From Curtobacterium luteum (lineage in GTDB: Bacteria; Actinomycetota; Actinomycetes; Actinomycetales; Microbacteriaceae): a stretch of DNA of 64,000 nucleotides. Shown here piece by piece: positions 45,055-54,055 of the stretch (the stretch's first letter is position 1; each line of letters starts with the position of its first letter). The notes under the pieces were generated by a model. That model was not told the origin of the DNA and did not search any database. It saw only the letters and a program-made list of their open reading frames with translations. A program made the translations under genes and the position numbers. The stretch lies in the NCBI RefSeq assembly GCF_014646995.1, contig NZ_BMOI01000004.1:1-64000 (forward strand). The letters run 5' to 3'.

Positions 45055-45702
45055 TCAGTCGCCGCGGAGCGCCGCCAGGTACTTCTCCGCCATCACGCGC
45101 TGCTGCCGCCGCAGCAACGGCGCCACGAGGCGCCACTTCCGGCTCGCCGGCTGCGAGAACTGCCGCAGCTGGAGCCACACCGACCCGTCCGACGTGCGCT
45201 CGACGACGAACGACTCCTCGCCCGAGAGCGGGTGCCCCTCGAGCGTGCCGTACGCGAAGCCCTTGCGGTCCGGCTCGTCGATGATCGACACGACCCTGAC
45301 CGGCGCGTGCACGGTCTGCCCGAACGCGTGCATCGTCAGCGTCGCGGTCGTCCCCGCCGTGAGGAGCGGCGTGCCGTCCGGCGCGAACCGCTCCACCTTC
45401 GGGGTCCCGATGGACGCGGGCGCGACCGGCACACCGTGCTCGTCGAACGTCACCGGGTTGTAGCGGACCTCGTCGTCGTCCGGCTGGTCGTCGACGTGCA
45501 CGCGGATCCCGCTGCGCTCCTGGATCTGCCAGGACAGCGCCTGGGTCACCGCCGTCTCGAAGCGTACGTCGCCGTGCCCGATCCGGGCGCGGGACTCGGT
45601 GGGCGCGAAGCCCTCAGGCGGGTAGGTCATGAGGTCCGACGCCTGGGTCGCGCCGACCGCGCCGTACGTCAGAGCGGTCCGGTAGCTGCCGCGGGAACTC
45701 AT
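45055..45702 (-). CDS. DUF1990 family protein
   Basis: Encodes 215 aa of the DUF1990 family, known from actinobacteria and plants without a defined function. Characteristic parts are LTYGAVGATQASDLM near the start, FAYGTLEGHPLSGEESFVVE in the second half and FSQPASRKWRLVAPLLRRQQ near the end. No signal peptide. The ATG has TAGGCT 7 nt upstream. The region spanning the start codon is repeated twice more upstream (58-bp units). Confidence 0.88.
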   Translation of the reverse strand: MSSRGSYRTALTYGAVGATQASDLMTYPPEGFAPTESRARIGHGDVRFETAVTQALSWQIQERSGIRVHVDDQPDDDEVRYNPVTFDEHGVPVAPASIGTPKVERFAPDGTPLLTAGTTATLTMHAFGQTVHAPVRVVSIIDEPDRKGFAYGTLEGHPLSGEESFVVERTSDGSVWLQLRQFSQPASRKWRLVAPLLRRQQRVMAEKYLAALRGD

Positions 45703-45835
45703 GCCGACCAGCCTACTTGGCGGTGCGCACCGTCACGACCCAGCTGCCACCGGAACGCATGCCGACGAGCCTCCTTGGCGGTGCGCACCGTCACGACCCA
45801 GCTGCCACCGGAACGCATGCCGACGAGCCCCCTTG
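45686..45835. repeat. 58-bp tandem repeat spanning the DUF1990 start
   Basis: Units start at 45686, 45744 and 45802 with CTGCC and run through GAACNCATGCCGAC, then CTTGGCGGTGCGCACC, then GTCACGACCCAG. The first unit contains the true start codon and the TAGGCT -10 box. In the others the hexamer is GAGGCT and the same place reads AAGGAGG, a good SD before an ATG. The third unit is partial. The remaining gap to 45945 holds no gene. Confidence 0.88.
45710..45715 (-). promoter_or_regulatory. -10 box of DUF1990 gene (leaderless)
   Basis: TAGGCT on the minus strand, 7 nt before ATG 45702, inside the first 58-bp repeat unit. Confidence 0.45.
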
Positions 45836-45945
45836 CGCGAGCGCAGACCGGCTGCACGCGCGCAGAGCGGCTGGCTGGTGCGCCGCGTCGCCCAGCCCCG
45901 GACTGGAGGCTCGGATCGCCTCCGCCACGCCGCTGTCGTCGGTCC

Positions 45946-46434
45946 GTGCCCGCCTCGACGATCGTCCCTCGCCCACTGACGGGACGTACCCCTCGGGTGC
46001 TCGCCGCACTCACGGCGACCGCCTTCGCACTCGCCGTGGGCGCACGCATCGCCGTCGACCTGGTCGAAGCCCGCGCGTCACGACCCGTGCAGTACACCAG
46101 CGTGCCGCCGGTCGACTGGTACCCCGTCGTCAGCACCACGCTCGCGCAGGTCGCCGTCGCGAGCATCGGTGCCGGTGTCCTGCTCTTCGGGGCGCTCCTC
46201 GTCGCTCTCGTTCGGCGGTCCCGGCGTCCCCGGCTCCCCTGGGTCATCGGCGCCTCGGCGCTCACCCTCGCGATCACCGCCACGGCCTGCTCGATCGAGG
46301 CGAGCACGCAGACGTCCTTCATCGGGATGACGGAGTGGACCACCTGGCGGACGGCGCTGGCGGGACTGGCTGCAGCGTGCCTCCCGGCCCTGTGCCTGGC
46401 GGCGGTGCGGACGCGCGGCACGCGCGCCCGCTGA
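45946..46434 (+). CDS. hypothetical four-helix membrane protein
   Basis: Encodes up to 162 aa with four hydrophobic helices: VLAALTATAFALAVGARIAV, VASIGAGVLLFGALLVALV, LPWVIGASALTLAITATAC and TALAGLAAACLPALCLAAV, with a short Arg-rich C-terminus. I do not recognise the family. The start is uncertain: GTG 45946 gives a basic N-terminal tail, and GTG 45997 starts right at the first helix. Neither has a clear SD. It ends 4 bp from the lepA stop on the other strand. The opposite strand is also open here, but only the plus frame gives sensible helices. Confidence 0.6.
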   Translation: MPASTIVPRPLTGRTPRVLAALTATAFALAVGARIAVDLVEARASRPVQYTSVPPVDWYPVVSTTLAQVAVASIGAGVLLFGALLVALVRRSRRPRLPWVIGASALTLAITATACSIEASTQTSFIGMTEWTTWRTALAGLAAACLPALCLAAVRTRGTRAR

Positions 46435-46438
46435 ACCG

Positions 46439-48286
46439 CTACTTCTTCTTCTCTTCCACGTCGCCCGAGAGCGCGGCGATGAAGGCTTCCTGCGGGACCT
46501 CGACCCGGCCGACCATCTTCATGCGCTTCTTGCCCTCCTTCTGCTTCTCGAGGAGCTTGCGCTTGCGGGTGATGTCACCGCCGTAGCACTTCGCGAGGAC
46601 GTCCTTGCGCATGGCACGGATGCTCTCGCGGGCGATGATGCGAGCACCGATGGCGGCCTGGATCGGGACCTCGAACTGCTGGCGCGGGATGAGCTTCCGG
46701 AGCCGTTCGGTCATGAGGGTGCCGTACGCGTACGCCTTGTCGCGGTGCACGATCGCGCTGAACGCGTCGACCTGCTCGCCCTGGAGGAGGATGTCGACCT
46801 TGACGAGGTCGGCCGCCTGGTCGCCCGTCGGCTCGTAGTCGAGGGACGCGTAGCCCTGCGTCTTGCTCTTCAGCTGGTCGAAGAAGTCGAAGACGATCTC
46901 GCCGAGGGGCATCTCGTACCGGATCTCGACGCGGTCCTCACCGAGGTACTCCATACCGAGCAGCGAGCCTCGGCGCGACTGGCAGAGCTCCATGATCGCG
47001 CCGACGTAGTCCTTCGGCGCGAGGATGGCTGCGCGGACCATCGGCTCGCGGACCTCGACGATGCGGCCGCCGGGGAACTCGGACGGGTTCGTGACTTCGG
47101 TCACCGAGTTGTCCTCGTTCGTGACCTCGTAGATCACGCTCGGGGCGGTGGTGATGAGGTCGAGCCCGAACTCGCGGCTCAGACGCTCGGTGATGATCTC
47201 GAGGTGGAGCAGCCCGAGGAACCCGCAGCGGAAGCCGAACCCGAGCGCCACGGAGGTCTCGGGCTCGTACACGAGCGCGGCGTCGGACAGCTTGAGCTTG
47301 TCGAGCGCTTCGCGGAGGTCCGGGTAGTCGGAACCGTCGATCGGGTACAGACCCGAGAAGACCATCGGCTTCGGGTCGGTGTAGCCGGCCAGCGGGTCGG
47401 TCGCGGGCTTCTGCGCGCTCGTGACCGTGTCGCCGACCTTGGACTGGCGGACGTCCTTCACGCCGGTGATGAGGTAGCCGACCTCGCCGACGCTCAGGCC
47501 CGTCGTCGGCTTCGGCTCCGGCGACGACACCCCGATCTCGAGGATCTCGTGCGTCGTCTTCGTCGACATCATCTGGACCTTCTCGCGTGGCGAGATGGTG
47601 CCGTCCACCATGCGGACGTAGGTGACGACCCCGCGGTAGCTGTCGTAGACCGAGTCGAAGATCATCGCGCGGGGCGGGGCGTCCACCGTGCCGACGGGCG
47701 GCGGCACGGTGCCGACGACGCGGTCGAGGAGCTCCGGCACGCCCACGCCGGTCTTGCCGGAGACGCGGAGGACGTCGTCCGGCGACCCGCCGATGAGCTG
47801 CGCGAGCTCGGCTGCGTACTTGTCCGGCTCGGCCGCGGGCAGGTCGATCTTGTTGAGGACCGGGATGATCTCGAGGTCGTTCTCGAGCGCGAGGTAGAGG
47901 TTCGCGAGGGTCTGCGCCTCGATGCCCTGGGCGGCGTCGACCAGGAGGATCGCGCCCTCGCACGCGGCGAGCGAACGGGAGACCTCGTACGAGAAGTCGA
48001 CGTGTCCCGGCGTGTCGATCATGTTCAGGGCGAAGGTCTTGCCGTCGAGCTCCCACGGCATGCGGACGGCCTGCGACTTGATCGTGATGCCGCGCTCGCG
48101 CTCGATGTCCATGCGGTCGAGGTACTGCGCGCGCATCGCCCGCTCCTCGACGATGCCGGTGATCTGCAGCATGCGGTCGGCCAGGGTCGACTTGCCGTGG
48201 TCGATGTGCGCGATGATGCAGAAGTTGCGGATCGCCTCGGCCGGGGTCGCGGCGGGCTCGAGCGGCGCGGATGCTTGTGGGCTCAC
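46439..48286 (-). CDS. lepA: elongation factor 4 (LepA)
   Basis: Encodes 615 aa of the ribosomal GTPase EF4. The GTPase domain shows [29 protein letters not shown] and [14 protein letters not shown]-like domains II, III and V follow, and the LepA-specific C-terminal domain ends in [20 protein letters not shown]. It acts on ribosomes in initiation or under ionic stress. GTG start with TGAGG 5 nt upstream, preceded by a GACAAT -10-like box near 48320. Confidence 0.97.
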   Translation of the reverse strand: MSPQASAPLEPAATPAEAIRNFCIIAHIDHGKSTLADRMLQITGIVEERAMRAQYLDRMDIERERGITIKSQAVRMPWELDGKTFALNMIDTPGHVDFSYEVSRSLAACEGAILLVDAAQGIEAQTLANLYLALENDLEIIPVLNKIDLPAAEPDKYAAELAQLIGGSPDDVLRVSGKTGVGVPELLDRVVGTVPPPVGTVDAPPRAMIFDSVYDSYRGVVTYVRMVDGTISPREKVQMMSTKTTHEILEIGVSSPEPKPTTGLSVGEVGYLITGVKDVRQSKVGDTVTSAQKPATDPLAGYTDPKPMVFSGLYPIDGSDYPDLREALDKLKLSDAALVYEPETSVALGFGFRCGFLGLLHLEIITERLSREFGLDLITTAPSVIYEVTNEDNSVTEVTNPSEFPGGRIVEVREPMVRAAILAPKDYVGAIMELCQSRRGSLLGMEYLGEDRVEIRYEMPLGEIVFDFFDQLKSKTQGYASLDYEPTGDQAADLVKVDILLQGEQVDAFSAIVHRDKAYAYGTLMTERLRKLIPRQQFEVPIQAAIGARIIARESIRAMRKDVLAKCYGGDITRKRKLLEKQKEGKKRMKMVGRVEVPQEAFIAALSGDVEEKKK

Positions 48287-48405
48287 GGTTCCTCAGGGGT
48301 CGGGACGGTCGAACGATTGTCCCACGTCCGCGCGCCGACGGCGCGCAGCCGCGGGCCGTCCTGTGGAGGCCGGTCCCCGCCCTGGACGCTGTGCAGGACT
48401 GACTG

Positions 48406-48435
48406 GAGGCGCGGGGCGGGTCCGCACCGCGCCTC
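48406..48435. repeat. GGAGGC-family palindrome
   Basis: GAGGCGCGG and CCGCGCCTC pair around GGCGG/CCGC with two mismatches, giving a stem of about 13 bp. It lies in the 216-bp gap between the aminotransferase stop and the lepA start, which holds no gene. Confidence 0.6.
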
Positions 48436-48502
48436 GCCCCACCGGCACGGCCGACCCGCCGATGGCGCGTCGGGTCGGAACCGGCGGCGTGGGCCCTGCC
48501 CG

Positions 48503-49669
48503 TCAGACGGTCGCCGTGGCGGGCGCGGGCAGCGCTCCCAGGCCGCGGCGGAGGTCCTCCGCGGTCGCGGCGAGCGAGACGCGGATCCAGCCCTCGCCGG
48601 TGCGGCCGAACGCGCTGCCGGGTGCGACCGCGACGTGCTCGCGCTGCAGCAGGGCGAGCGCCCACTCCGCGACGTCGCCGCCCGACGCGTGCGAGACGTC
48701 GACCCAGAGGTAGAACGCGCCTCGCGGGTCGAGGTAGCGGAAGCCAGCGGCGTCGAGCACCGCCTTCGCGACCTCGAGGTTCGCGCGGTAGTGCTCGCGC
48801 GCGTCCCGGACGGCCGAGTGGTCCCCGACGATCGCCGCGAGGGCCGCGTACTGGTCGGGCTCGGCGACGCAGCTGATCATCGCCTCCTGCGTGGTCCGCA
48901 TCGTCGGCCCGAGCCCCTTCGGTGTCACGAGGTAGCCCACCCGGACCCCGGTCATCGCGTAGGTCTTGCTGAGCGAGAAGGCCGAGAACACACGGTCGTC
49001 CTCGTCGAGGGCGGCGATGCTGATGTGCCGGGTCCCGTGGGTGAAGTACTCGTAGACCTCGTCGCTGACGACCCACAGGTCGTGCCGCTTCGCCAGTGCG
49101 AGGAGGTCGCGGAGGGTCTCCTCGCCGAACACCGAACCGAGCGGGTTCGACGGGGAGTTCACGATGATCGCCCGCGTCCGCTCGGTGATGCTCGCCTCGA
49201 GCGCGGCCAGGTCGGGCTCGAACCCGTGCTGCGGCGTCAGCTGGTACGGCACCGGTGTCGCGCCGAGGATGTGCGCGTTCATCGTGAAGGTCGTGTAGCC
49301 GGGGTCGGGCACGAGCACCTCGTCTCCCGGGCTCAGCACGAGCGTCATCGCCTGGAACAGCGCCTGTGTCGCGCCGATCGTCATCCAGACCTGCTCGAGG
49401 TCGACCTCGACCCGGTTCTCGCGCCGGAGCTTGTCGACGATCGCCTGCCGGAGCGGCGTGATCCCACCGTTCGGCGTGTAGTCCGTCCGGTCCTCCGACC
49501 ATGCGCGGCGCGCGGCCTCGCCGATGTGCGGCGCCACCGGCACGTCGGGCTCGCCGATCACGAGCATCGTGACGTCCGTGCCGGTCGCTCGGAGCAGGGC
49601 GGCCTGCTCGAAGACCCTCCGGATGCCGGAAGCGGGGACGGTGTCGATGCGTGGTGCGAGGGACGGCAT
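48503..49669 (-). CDS. PLP-dependent aminotransferase, class I/II
   Basis: Encodes 388 aa of the aspartate aminotransferase fold I family. Visible: LVIGEPDVPVAPHI near the start, YTPNGGITPLRQAI, IIVNSPSNPLGSVF, the PLP Asp in VVSDEVYEYFTHG, the Schiff-base Lys in SLSKTYAMTGVRVGYLV and the carboxylate-binding Arg in WIRVSLAAT. Amino donor and acceptor cannot be read. ATG 49669 has TACCGT 7 nt upstream, so probably leaderless. It diverges from rpsT. Confidence 0.92.
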   Translation of the reverse strand: MPSLAPRIDTVPASGIRRVFEQAALLRATGTDVTMLVIGEPDVPVAPHIGEAARRAWSEDRTDYTPNGGITPLRQAIVDKLRRENRVEVDLEQVWMTIGATQALFQAMTLVLSPGDEVLVPDPGYTTFTMNAHILGATPVPYQLTPQHGFEPDLAALEASITERTRAIIVNSPSNPLGSVFGEETLRDLLALAKRHDLWVVSDEVYEYFTHGTRHISIAALDEDDRVFSAFSLSKTYAMTGVRVGYLVTPKGLGPTMRTTQEAMISCVAEPDQYAALAAIVGDHSAVRDAREHYRANLEVAKAVLDAAGFRYLDPRGAFYLWVDVSHASGGDVAEWALALLQREHVAVAPGSAFGRTGEGWIRVSLAATAEDLRRGLGALPAPATATV

Positions 49670-49676
49670 GACCGCC

Positions 49677-49682
49677 ACGGTA
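49677..49682 (-). promoter_or_regulatory. -10 box of aminotransferase gene (leaderless)
   Basis: TACCGT on the minus strand, 7 nt before ATG 49669. Confidence 0.45.
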
Positions 49683-49801
49683 GCGACCGTGTGTTGCCGG
49701 GCGGTTTCGGCCGGATCCGGTGCGGTGTGGCTCCGGCTGCTCCGGCGTTCTCGATGCCGTGTTGCTCCGGTCCGGGGCTCCGGTCCGCGGCCTGTCGGGC
49801 T

Positions 49802-49830
49802 TTGGTCGGCGGCCCTGCGCCTGGTAGTGT
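49802..49830 (+). promoter_or_regulatory. rpsT promoter
   Basis: TTGGTC (49802-49807) and TAGTGT (49825-49830) are 17 bp apart, the best -35/-10 pair in the window, about 100 nt before the rpsT ATG. Confidence 0.6.
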
Positions 49831-49844
49831 TGGTGGCTGGCTTC

Positions 49845-49919
49845 CGCGTTCCCCGCCCACGGGTGGAACGCGATGCGACCAAGGGCCCCTCTACCCAGCG
49901 GTCGCGACCACCCGTAGAG
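49845..49919 (+). promoter_or_regulatory. structured rpsT 5' leader
   Basis: Two hairpins can form in the leader: CGCGTTCC with GGAACGCG (49845-49872), and CTCTAC with GTAGAG enclosing further GGTCGC pairing (49889-49919). The ribosome-binding site (AGGAGC, 49927) follows directly. S20 synthesis is translationally autoregulated in E. coli; a similar role here is inference. Confidence 0.45.
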
Positions 49920-49938
49920 ACGAACAGGAGCAACACGC

Positions 49939-50199
49939 ATGGCGAACATCAAGTCGCAGATCAAGCGCATCAAGACCAACCTCAAGGCCACCGAGCGGAA
50001 CAAGGCGTACCGCTCGGAGCTCAAGACGCACATCCGCCACACGAACGAGGCGATCGCTTCGGGCGACAAGGACAAGGCCGTGGCGGCCCTGGCCCTCGCG
50101 TCGAAGAAGCTCGACAAGGCCGTGAGCAAGGGTGTCATCCACAAGAACCAGGCCGCGAACCGCAAGTCGGCGATCGCGAAGAAGGTCTCGGCTCTCTGA
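49939..50199 (+). CDS. rpsT: 30S ribosomal protein S20
   Basis: Encodes 86 aa, the normal length. It is a basic three-helix protein beginning [20 protein letters not shown] and ending [19 protein letters not shown], matching S20 along its length. It binds the 5' domain and helix 44 of 16S rRNA. AGGAGC precedes the ATG by 7 nt. A single-gene unit with its own promoter, a structured leader and a terminator. Lysine/AAG-rich coding differs from its GC-rich neighbours, as usual for ribosomal genes. Confidence 0.98.
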   Translation: MANIKSQIKRIKTNLKATERNKAYRSELKTHIRHTNEAIASGDKDKAVAALALASKKLDKAVSKGVIHKNQAANRKSAIAKKVSAL

Positions 50200-50212
50200 G
50201 TCCGGCTCCTCG

Positions 50213-50243
50213 AAGGCCCCGTACCGTTCCGGTGCGGGGCCTT
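50213..50243 (+). terminator. rpsT terminator hairpin
   Basis: AAGGCCCCGTACC and GGTGCGGGGCCTT pair with one mismatch around a 5-nt loop, 13 nt after the rpsT stop. CGTCGT follows instead of a pure U-tract. Confidence 0.7.
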
Positions 50244-50378
50244 CGTCGTGTGCGGGGTGGGGGGGTGGGGGTGTGCGGCGGTGCGGACGTGCGGCGGTGC
50301 GGTCGTGGGGCGGGTGCGGACGTGGGGCGAGTGCGGTCGTGGGGCGAGTGCGGTCGTCGTCGTCGAACGACCCGGCTG

Positions 50379-50465
50379 CTGTCGTACGACATCGGCCACG
50401 TCGCCGCTTGTGCACGCGCGAGTGCGGCGACCGCGGAGAACGACGTGATCGACGTCGTACGACAG
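50379..50465. repeat. separated inverted repeat CTGTCGTACGAC / GTCGTACGACAG
   Basis: The 12-bp arms at 50379-50390 and 50454-50465 are perfect complements 63 bp apart; each also contains the palindrome GTCGTACGAC. The surrounding 50244-50606 is gene-free and starts with G-rich GTGCGG repeats (50250-50360). Confidence 0.7.
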
Positions 50466-50477
50466 CGGCACCGTCGC

Positions 50478-50577
50478 GCGGCAGCGGCAGCGGCAAGGGC
50501 AACGGCAACCGCAACCGCAACGTCGCGCGGCAGCGGCAACGGCAGCGGCAACGGCAACGGCAACGGCAACGGAAGTC
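50478..50577. repeat. GGCAAC/GGCAGC hexanucleotide repeat
   Basis: About 100 bp is mostly GGCAAC, GGCAGC and GCAACC units, interrupted once by GTCGCGC. It includes four perfect GGCAAC copies in a row near 50550-50573. It lies just beyond the holA stop and could vary in length by slippage. Confidence 0.85.
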
Positions 50578-50606
50578 AGCTCCCGACTCCGGGCTTCCGG
50601 AACGCC

Positions 50607-51626
50607 TCAGCGGTCCTCGCCGCGCCGGGCGATGGTCCGCACCATCACTTCGAGCGCGTAGTGCGCGTCACGTGACCCGCCCTTCACCGCGGTGTCCGCC
50701 GCCGCGATGCTGAGGATCGCGTTCGCCAGCCCCGCCTCGCTCCAGCCGGCGACGTCCCGCTGTGCTCGCTGCACCTGCCACGGCGCCATCCCGAGCGCCG
50801 AGGCCGCCTGCCCGCTCGATCCGCGGAAGCCGCTGACCTTCGCCATCGTGCGGATCTTGCTCGCGAACGCCGCCACGATGGGCACCGGGGCCTCCCCCGT
50901 CGCGAGCGCGTGCCGCAACTCGACGATCGCCGGGGCAGAACGCCCGGCGAGTGCGATGTCGGCCACCTTGAAGGCGTTCGTCTCGACCCGGCCGCCGTAG
51001 TACTTGTCGACGACCTTGTCGGTGATCTCGTCGGCCGAGTCGGCGAGCAGCTGCCGACACGCAGCCGCGAGCTCGGCGAGGTCGTCCGCGAACGCCGCCA
51101 CGAGCGTCCGCACCGCCGACGGCGCGATCTTCCGCCGGGCAGCCCGGAACTCCGCGTTCACGAAGTCGACGCGGTCCGTGTCGCGCTTGAGCTCGTCGCA
51201 CTGCACCTCGACCCCGCCACCGACGCCGCTGCGGATCGTGTCGAGCAGCTTCTTGCCGCGCATCCCGCCCCCGTGACGCAGGACGAGGGTGACGTCGTCC
51301 GCCGGTCCCTCGAGGTAGGCGATCGTCTCCGTGATGAAGGCGTCCGTGCACTTCTCGACGTTCGTGACCCGGACCAGACGGGGCTCACCGAAGAGCGACG
51401 GACTGGCCAGCGTGGCGAGCAGGCCCGGTGCGTACTGGTCGGCTTCGAGGTCGTGGATCTCGAGCGCCGGGTCCTCGCCGACGAGCAGGTCGCGGAGCGC
51501 GCCGACGGCCCGGTCGGCGAGGAAGGCCTCGGGGCCGGTGACGAGCACGACCGGGGCGGGGCGGATCCCCGACCACGGCACCTGGTCGATCTTCGCGGCG
51601 GCGCGCGCGGGCTTCTTGGCGGGCAT
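50607..51626 (-). CDS. holA: DNA polymerase III subunit delta
   Basis: Encodes 339 aa of the clamp-loader delta subunit, which opens the beta sliding clamp. The N-terminal ATPase-like domain (PVVLVTGPEAFLADRAVGAL, then LFGEPRLVRVTNVEKC) lacks a functional Walker motif, as expected. The C-terminal collar contains FKVADIALAGRSAPAIVELRH and PVPIVAAFASKIRTM. ATG 51626 has GGAAGGA 5 nt upstream. It overlaps the comEC reading frame, which runs 242 bp into this gene in another frame. Confidence 0.95.
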   Translation of the reverse strand: MPAKKPARAAAKIDQVPWSGIRPAPVVLVTGPEAFLADRAVGALRDLLVGEDPALEIHDLEADQYAPGLLATLASPSLFGEPRLVRVTNVEKCTDAFITETIAYLEGPADDVTLVLRHGGGMRGKKLLDTIRSGVGGGVEVQCDELKRDTDRVDFVNAEFRAARRKIAPSAVRTLVAAFADDLAELAAACRQLLADSADEITDKVVDKYYGGRVETNAFKVADIALAGRSAPAIVELRHALATGEAPVPIVAAFASKIRTMAKVSGFRGSSGQAASALGMAPWQVQRAQRDVAGWSEAGLANAILSIAAADTAVKGGSRDAHYALEVMVRTIARRGEDR

Positions 51627-54051
51627 GCGGTCCTTCCGGTGCGGCGACCGGTCGTGCTCCGGTCGCCACGTCGATCCTACGGCCGACCCCCGACCCGGCG
51701 GAGCCGACGGAACGGGCCGAGGGCTCCGGGTCCGAGCGCTCCGTCCACACCCGAGGGCCGTCGTTCCCCGGTGCGACGACGACGGTCCCGTTGCGGTCGG
51801 TCCGGTACACGGCGCTTCCGGCAGCGGCCAGCATGTCGAGCGCCTGCCGGGTGGGGTGCCCGTAGGTGTTGTCCGCTCCGACGCCGATGAGCGCGATCCG
51901 GGCACCGAGCGATCGGTACAGCCCGGGGTCCTGGTCCGCCGAGCCGTGGTGCGACACCTTGACCACGTCGACCGGCCGCTCGGCGCCGCCCGCACCGACG
52001 AGCCGCCGCTGTGCCGCTTCGCCGAGGTCCCCGAGGAGCATCGCCGACGGACAGCCGGCGCAGGCGGGATCGGGTTCGACCCGGATGGCGATGCTCGCGG
52101 CGTTCCCGGACGCGGTCGACGACCGGGGTGGCCACAGCGTCACCAGACGGAGGCTGCCGAGCTGCACCGCTGTCCCGGCGGCGGCCCGGCGGACCTCGAC
52201 CCCGGCGCCCCGCAGGTCGCGGAGCACCCGCTCGTCCGCAGGTCGGCCGGTGGGGCCGACGAGCGCGGTCGAGACCGAGGCGGCGACCGCCGACGTCGCG
52301 CCGACGTGGTCCCGGTCGTAGTGCGTCAGCACGAGCACCGCGATGTGTCCCACGCCGAGCAGGTCGAGGCACGCGGCGAGGCGCTCGGGGTCGTCCCCTG
52401 TGTCGACGAGCGCTGTCGCGCCACCCGAACGCAGCAGGACCGCATCGCCCTGGCCCACGTCGCAGGCCGCGATCGTCCAGTCCCGTGGCACGCTGCCACG
52501 GACGACGGTCTGCGGCACGGCGACGAGGCCGATGCCGAGCACGACGACCACGCCCGCGGCGAGCAGGAGCCGGAGTCGGACGTGCGCCGCGACGAAGCAC
52601 GAGACGACCACACACCCGGAGACCACGACGGCGAGGCCGACGCCCGGCACGCCGGGCGGCCACGGCGCGGATGCACCGGGCAACGCGGCGGCCGTGCGGG
52701 CGACCCACCCGACGGCGCTCGCGGGGACCCAGGCGACGGCGGCCAGCACGGAGGCCGCACCGGGCCACACGGGCGCGAAGAGGCAGGCACCGAGTCCGAC
52801 GACGGTGACGATCGGCGCGAGTGGTTCGGTGAGCAGGTTCGCGGGCACGGCGTACGTCGGCAGCGCGGGCGCGAGGAGGATCGTCACCGGCCAGCACGCC
52901 ACCTGCGCGACCACCGGGACGGCCACTGCGGCGGCGACCGGTGTCCACAGTCGCCTCGCGAGCAGGTCGGTCAGCGGCGGCCCGAGCACCACGATCCCGC
53001 TCGTCGCGAGCACGGACAGCGCGAACGCGAAGGACCGTGCGTACCACGGGTCCACCACGAGCATCCCGATGACGGCGAGCGAGATGAGCTGGGCGCCACG
53101 GACGGGCCGCCCGGACAGGTGCACCACCAGCGCCACGACCGCCATCAGGGTCGCCCGGACGATGGACGGGTCCGGACGCACGAGCACCACGAACGCGAGC
53201 AGGAACGCGACGGCCACCCCGGCGCGGAGGACCCGCGGGAGGCCGCAGGCCCGGCCGAGGAGCACCACCAACCCGACGATGACGGCGCAGTTGGCCCCGG
53301 ACACCGCGGTCAGGTGCGTGAGGGCTGCCGTCTCCATCGCGCCCTCGGTGTCGGGGTCGAGTCCGTTCCGGTCGCCGATCGCCAGTCCGCGGAGGAGGGC
53401 AGCGCCGGGCTCCGGGAGCTGGGTGGTGACCCGGACGAACGCTCGGCGAGCACCATCGGTGAGGGCGAGGAGCCCCGTCGGCGCGCGGGACTCGACCGGG
53501 CCGTGCAGGAACACCACCCACGCGGTGGGCGACCCCGCGGCGTCGGGCTCCACCGCCCCGGTGCCGACGAGGGTGGACCCGGCGGCGAACCGTTCGGCAC
53601 CCCGTCCCTGGACGTCGGGCACCAGCCGCACCGGCACACGCAGCCCGGCCGAGTCCTCCGTCGCGATCAGGGTCGCCGCGACGGAACGCGCACCGCGCTC
53701 GAGGTCCCGGTCCAGCACGAGCCGGACCGTCCGCTGGCCGGGGTCTCCGGGCAGCTCCGGCGGGTTCCGCCGCTGCTCGCCGACGGCAACGGCGACGGCG
53801 ACGAGCACGACGAGCAGCGCACTCGTCACCACGAGGCCGACAGCGACTGCGATCGCGCCGCCGTGCAGCCGTGGCAGGAGCGTGAGGAGGACGATCCCGC
53901 CCACCACGAGCAGGCCGCCGCCGATCACCACCGCGATCGCGCTGTCCGGGACGCCGACGAGGACGGCACAGGACACCCAGGCGACGGCCGCCGGCGCCGC
54001 GATGCGCAGGTCGGCGAGGCGAGCGTGCACGGCACTGCGCACGGAGCCCAT
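51385..54051 (-). CDS. comEC: ComEC/Rec2 family competence protein, 3' end probably frameshifted
   Basis: Up to 888 aa. N-terminal helices precede a soluble DUF4131-type region, then the Competence membrane domain (LLRGLAIGDRNGLDPDT, HLTAVSGANCAVIVGL, several helices). A C-terminal metallo-beta-lactamase domain follows (ACDVGQGDAVLLRSGG, DTGDDPERL, LTHYDRDHVGA, KVSHHGSADQD). It forms the DNA uptake channel in competent bacteria. Homologous sequence ends near 51700, but the frame runs on to 51385, inside holA. One extra base in the CCCCC at 51687-51691 would bring in the TAG at 51677-51679. Either an unusual overlap or a one-base error or mutation. Confidence 0.88.
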   Translation of the reverse strand: MGSVRSAVHARLADLRIAAPAAVAWVSCAVLVGVPDSAIAVVIGGGLLVVGGIVLLTLLPRLHGGAIAVAVGLVVTSALLVVLVAVAVAVGEQRRNPPELPGDPGQRTVRLVLDRDLERGARSVAATLIATEDSAGLRVPVRLVPDVQGRGAERFAAGSTLVGTGAVEPDAAGSPTAWVVFLHGPVESRAPTGLLALTDGARRAFVRVTTQLPEPGAALLRGLAIGDRNGLDPDTEGAMETAALTHLTAVSGANCAVIVGLVVLLGRACGLPRVLRAGVAVAFLLAFVVLVRPDPSIVRATLMAVVALVVHLSGRPVRGAQLISLAVIGMLVVDPWYARSFAFALSVLATSGIVVLGPPLTDLLARRLWTPVAAAVAVPVVAQVACWPVTILLAPALPTYAVPANLLTEPLAPIVTVVGLGACLFAPVWPGAASVLAAVAWVPASAVGWVARTAAALPGASAPWPPGVPGVGLAVVVSGCVVVSCFVAAHVRLRLLLAAGVVVVLGIGLVAVPQTVVRGSVPRDWTIAACDVGQGDAVLLRSGGATALVDTGDDPERLAACLDLLGVGHIAVLVLTHYDRDHVGATSAVAASVSTALVGPTGRPADERVLRDLRGAGVEVRRAAAGTAVQLGSLRLVTLWPPRSSTASGNAASIAIRVEPDPACAGCPSAMLLGDLGEAAQRRLVGAGGAERPVDVVKVSHHGSADQDPGLYRSLGARIALIGVGADNTYGHPTRQALDMLAAAGSAVYRTDRNGTVVVAPGNDGPRVWTERSDPEPSARSVGSAGSGVGRRIDVATGARPVAAPEGPHARQEARARRREDRPGAVVGDPPRPGRARHRPRGLPRRPGRRRAPRPARRRGPGARDPRPRSRPVRTGPARHAGQSVALR

Positions 54052-54055
54052 GCGG

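Noticed and set aside
45699-46421. 240-codon minus-strand frame opposite the small membrane protein
   Set aside because: The plus frame gives four clean hydrophobic helices; the minus frame is mainly the 58-bp repeat read through plus low-complexity sequence.
46745-50471. Very long open frames on both strands over lepA and the aminotransferase (up to about 1,180 codons)
   Set aside because: They are products of high GC. The translations are Arg/Ala/Pro/Gly-rich without domains, and real genes with clear motifs occupy the other frames.
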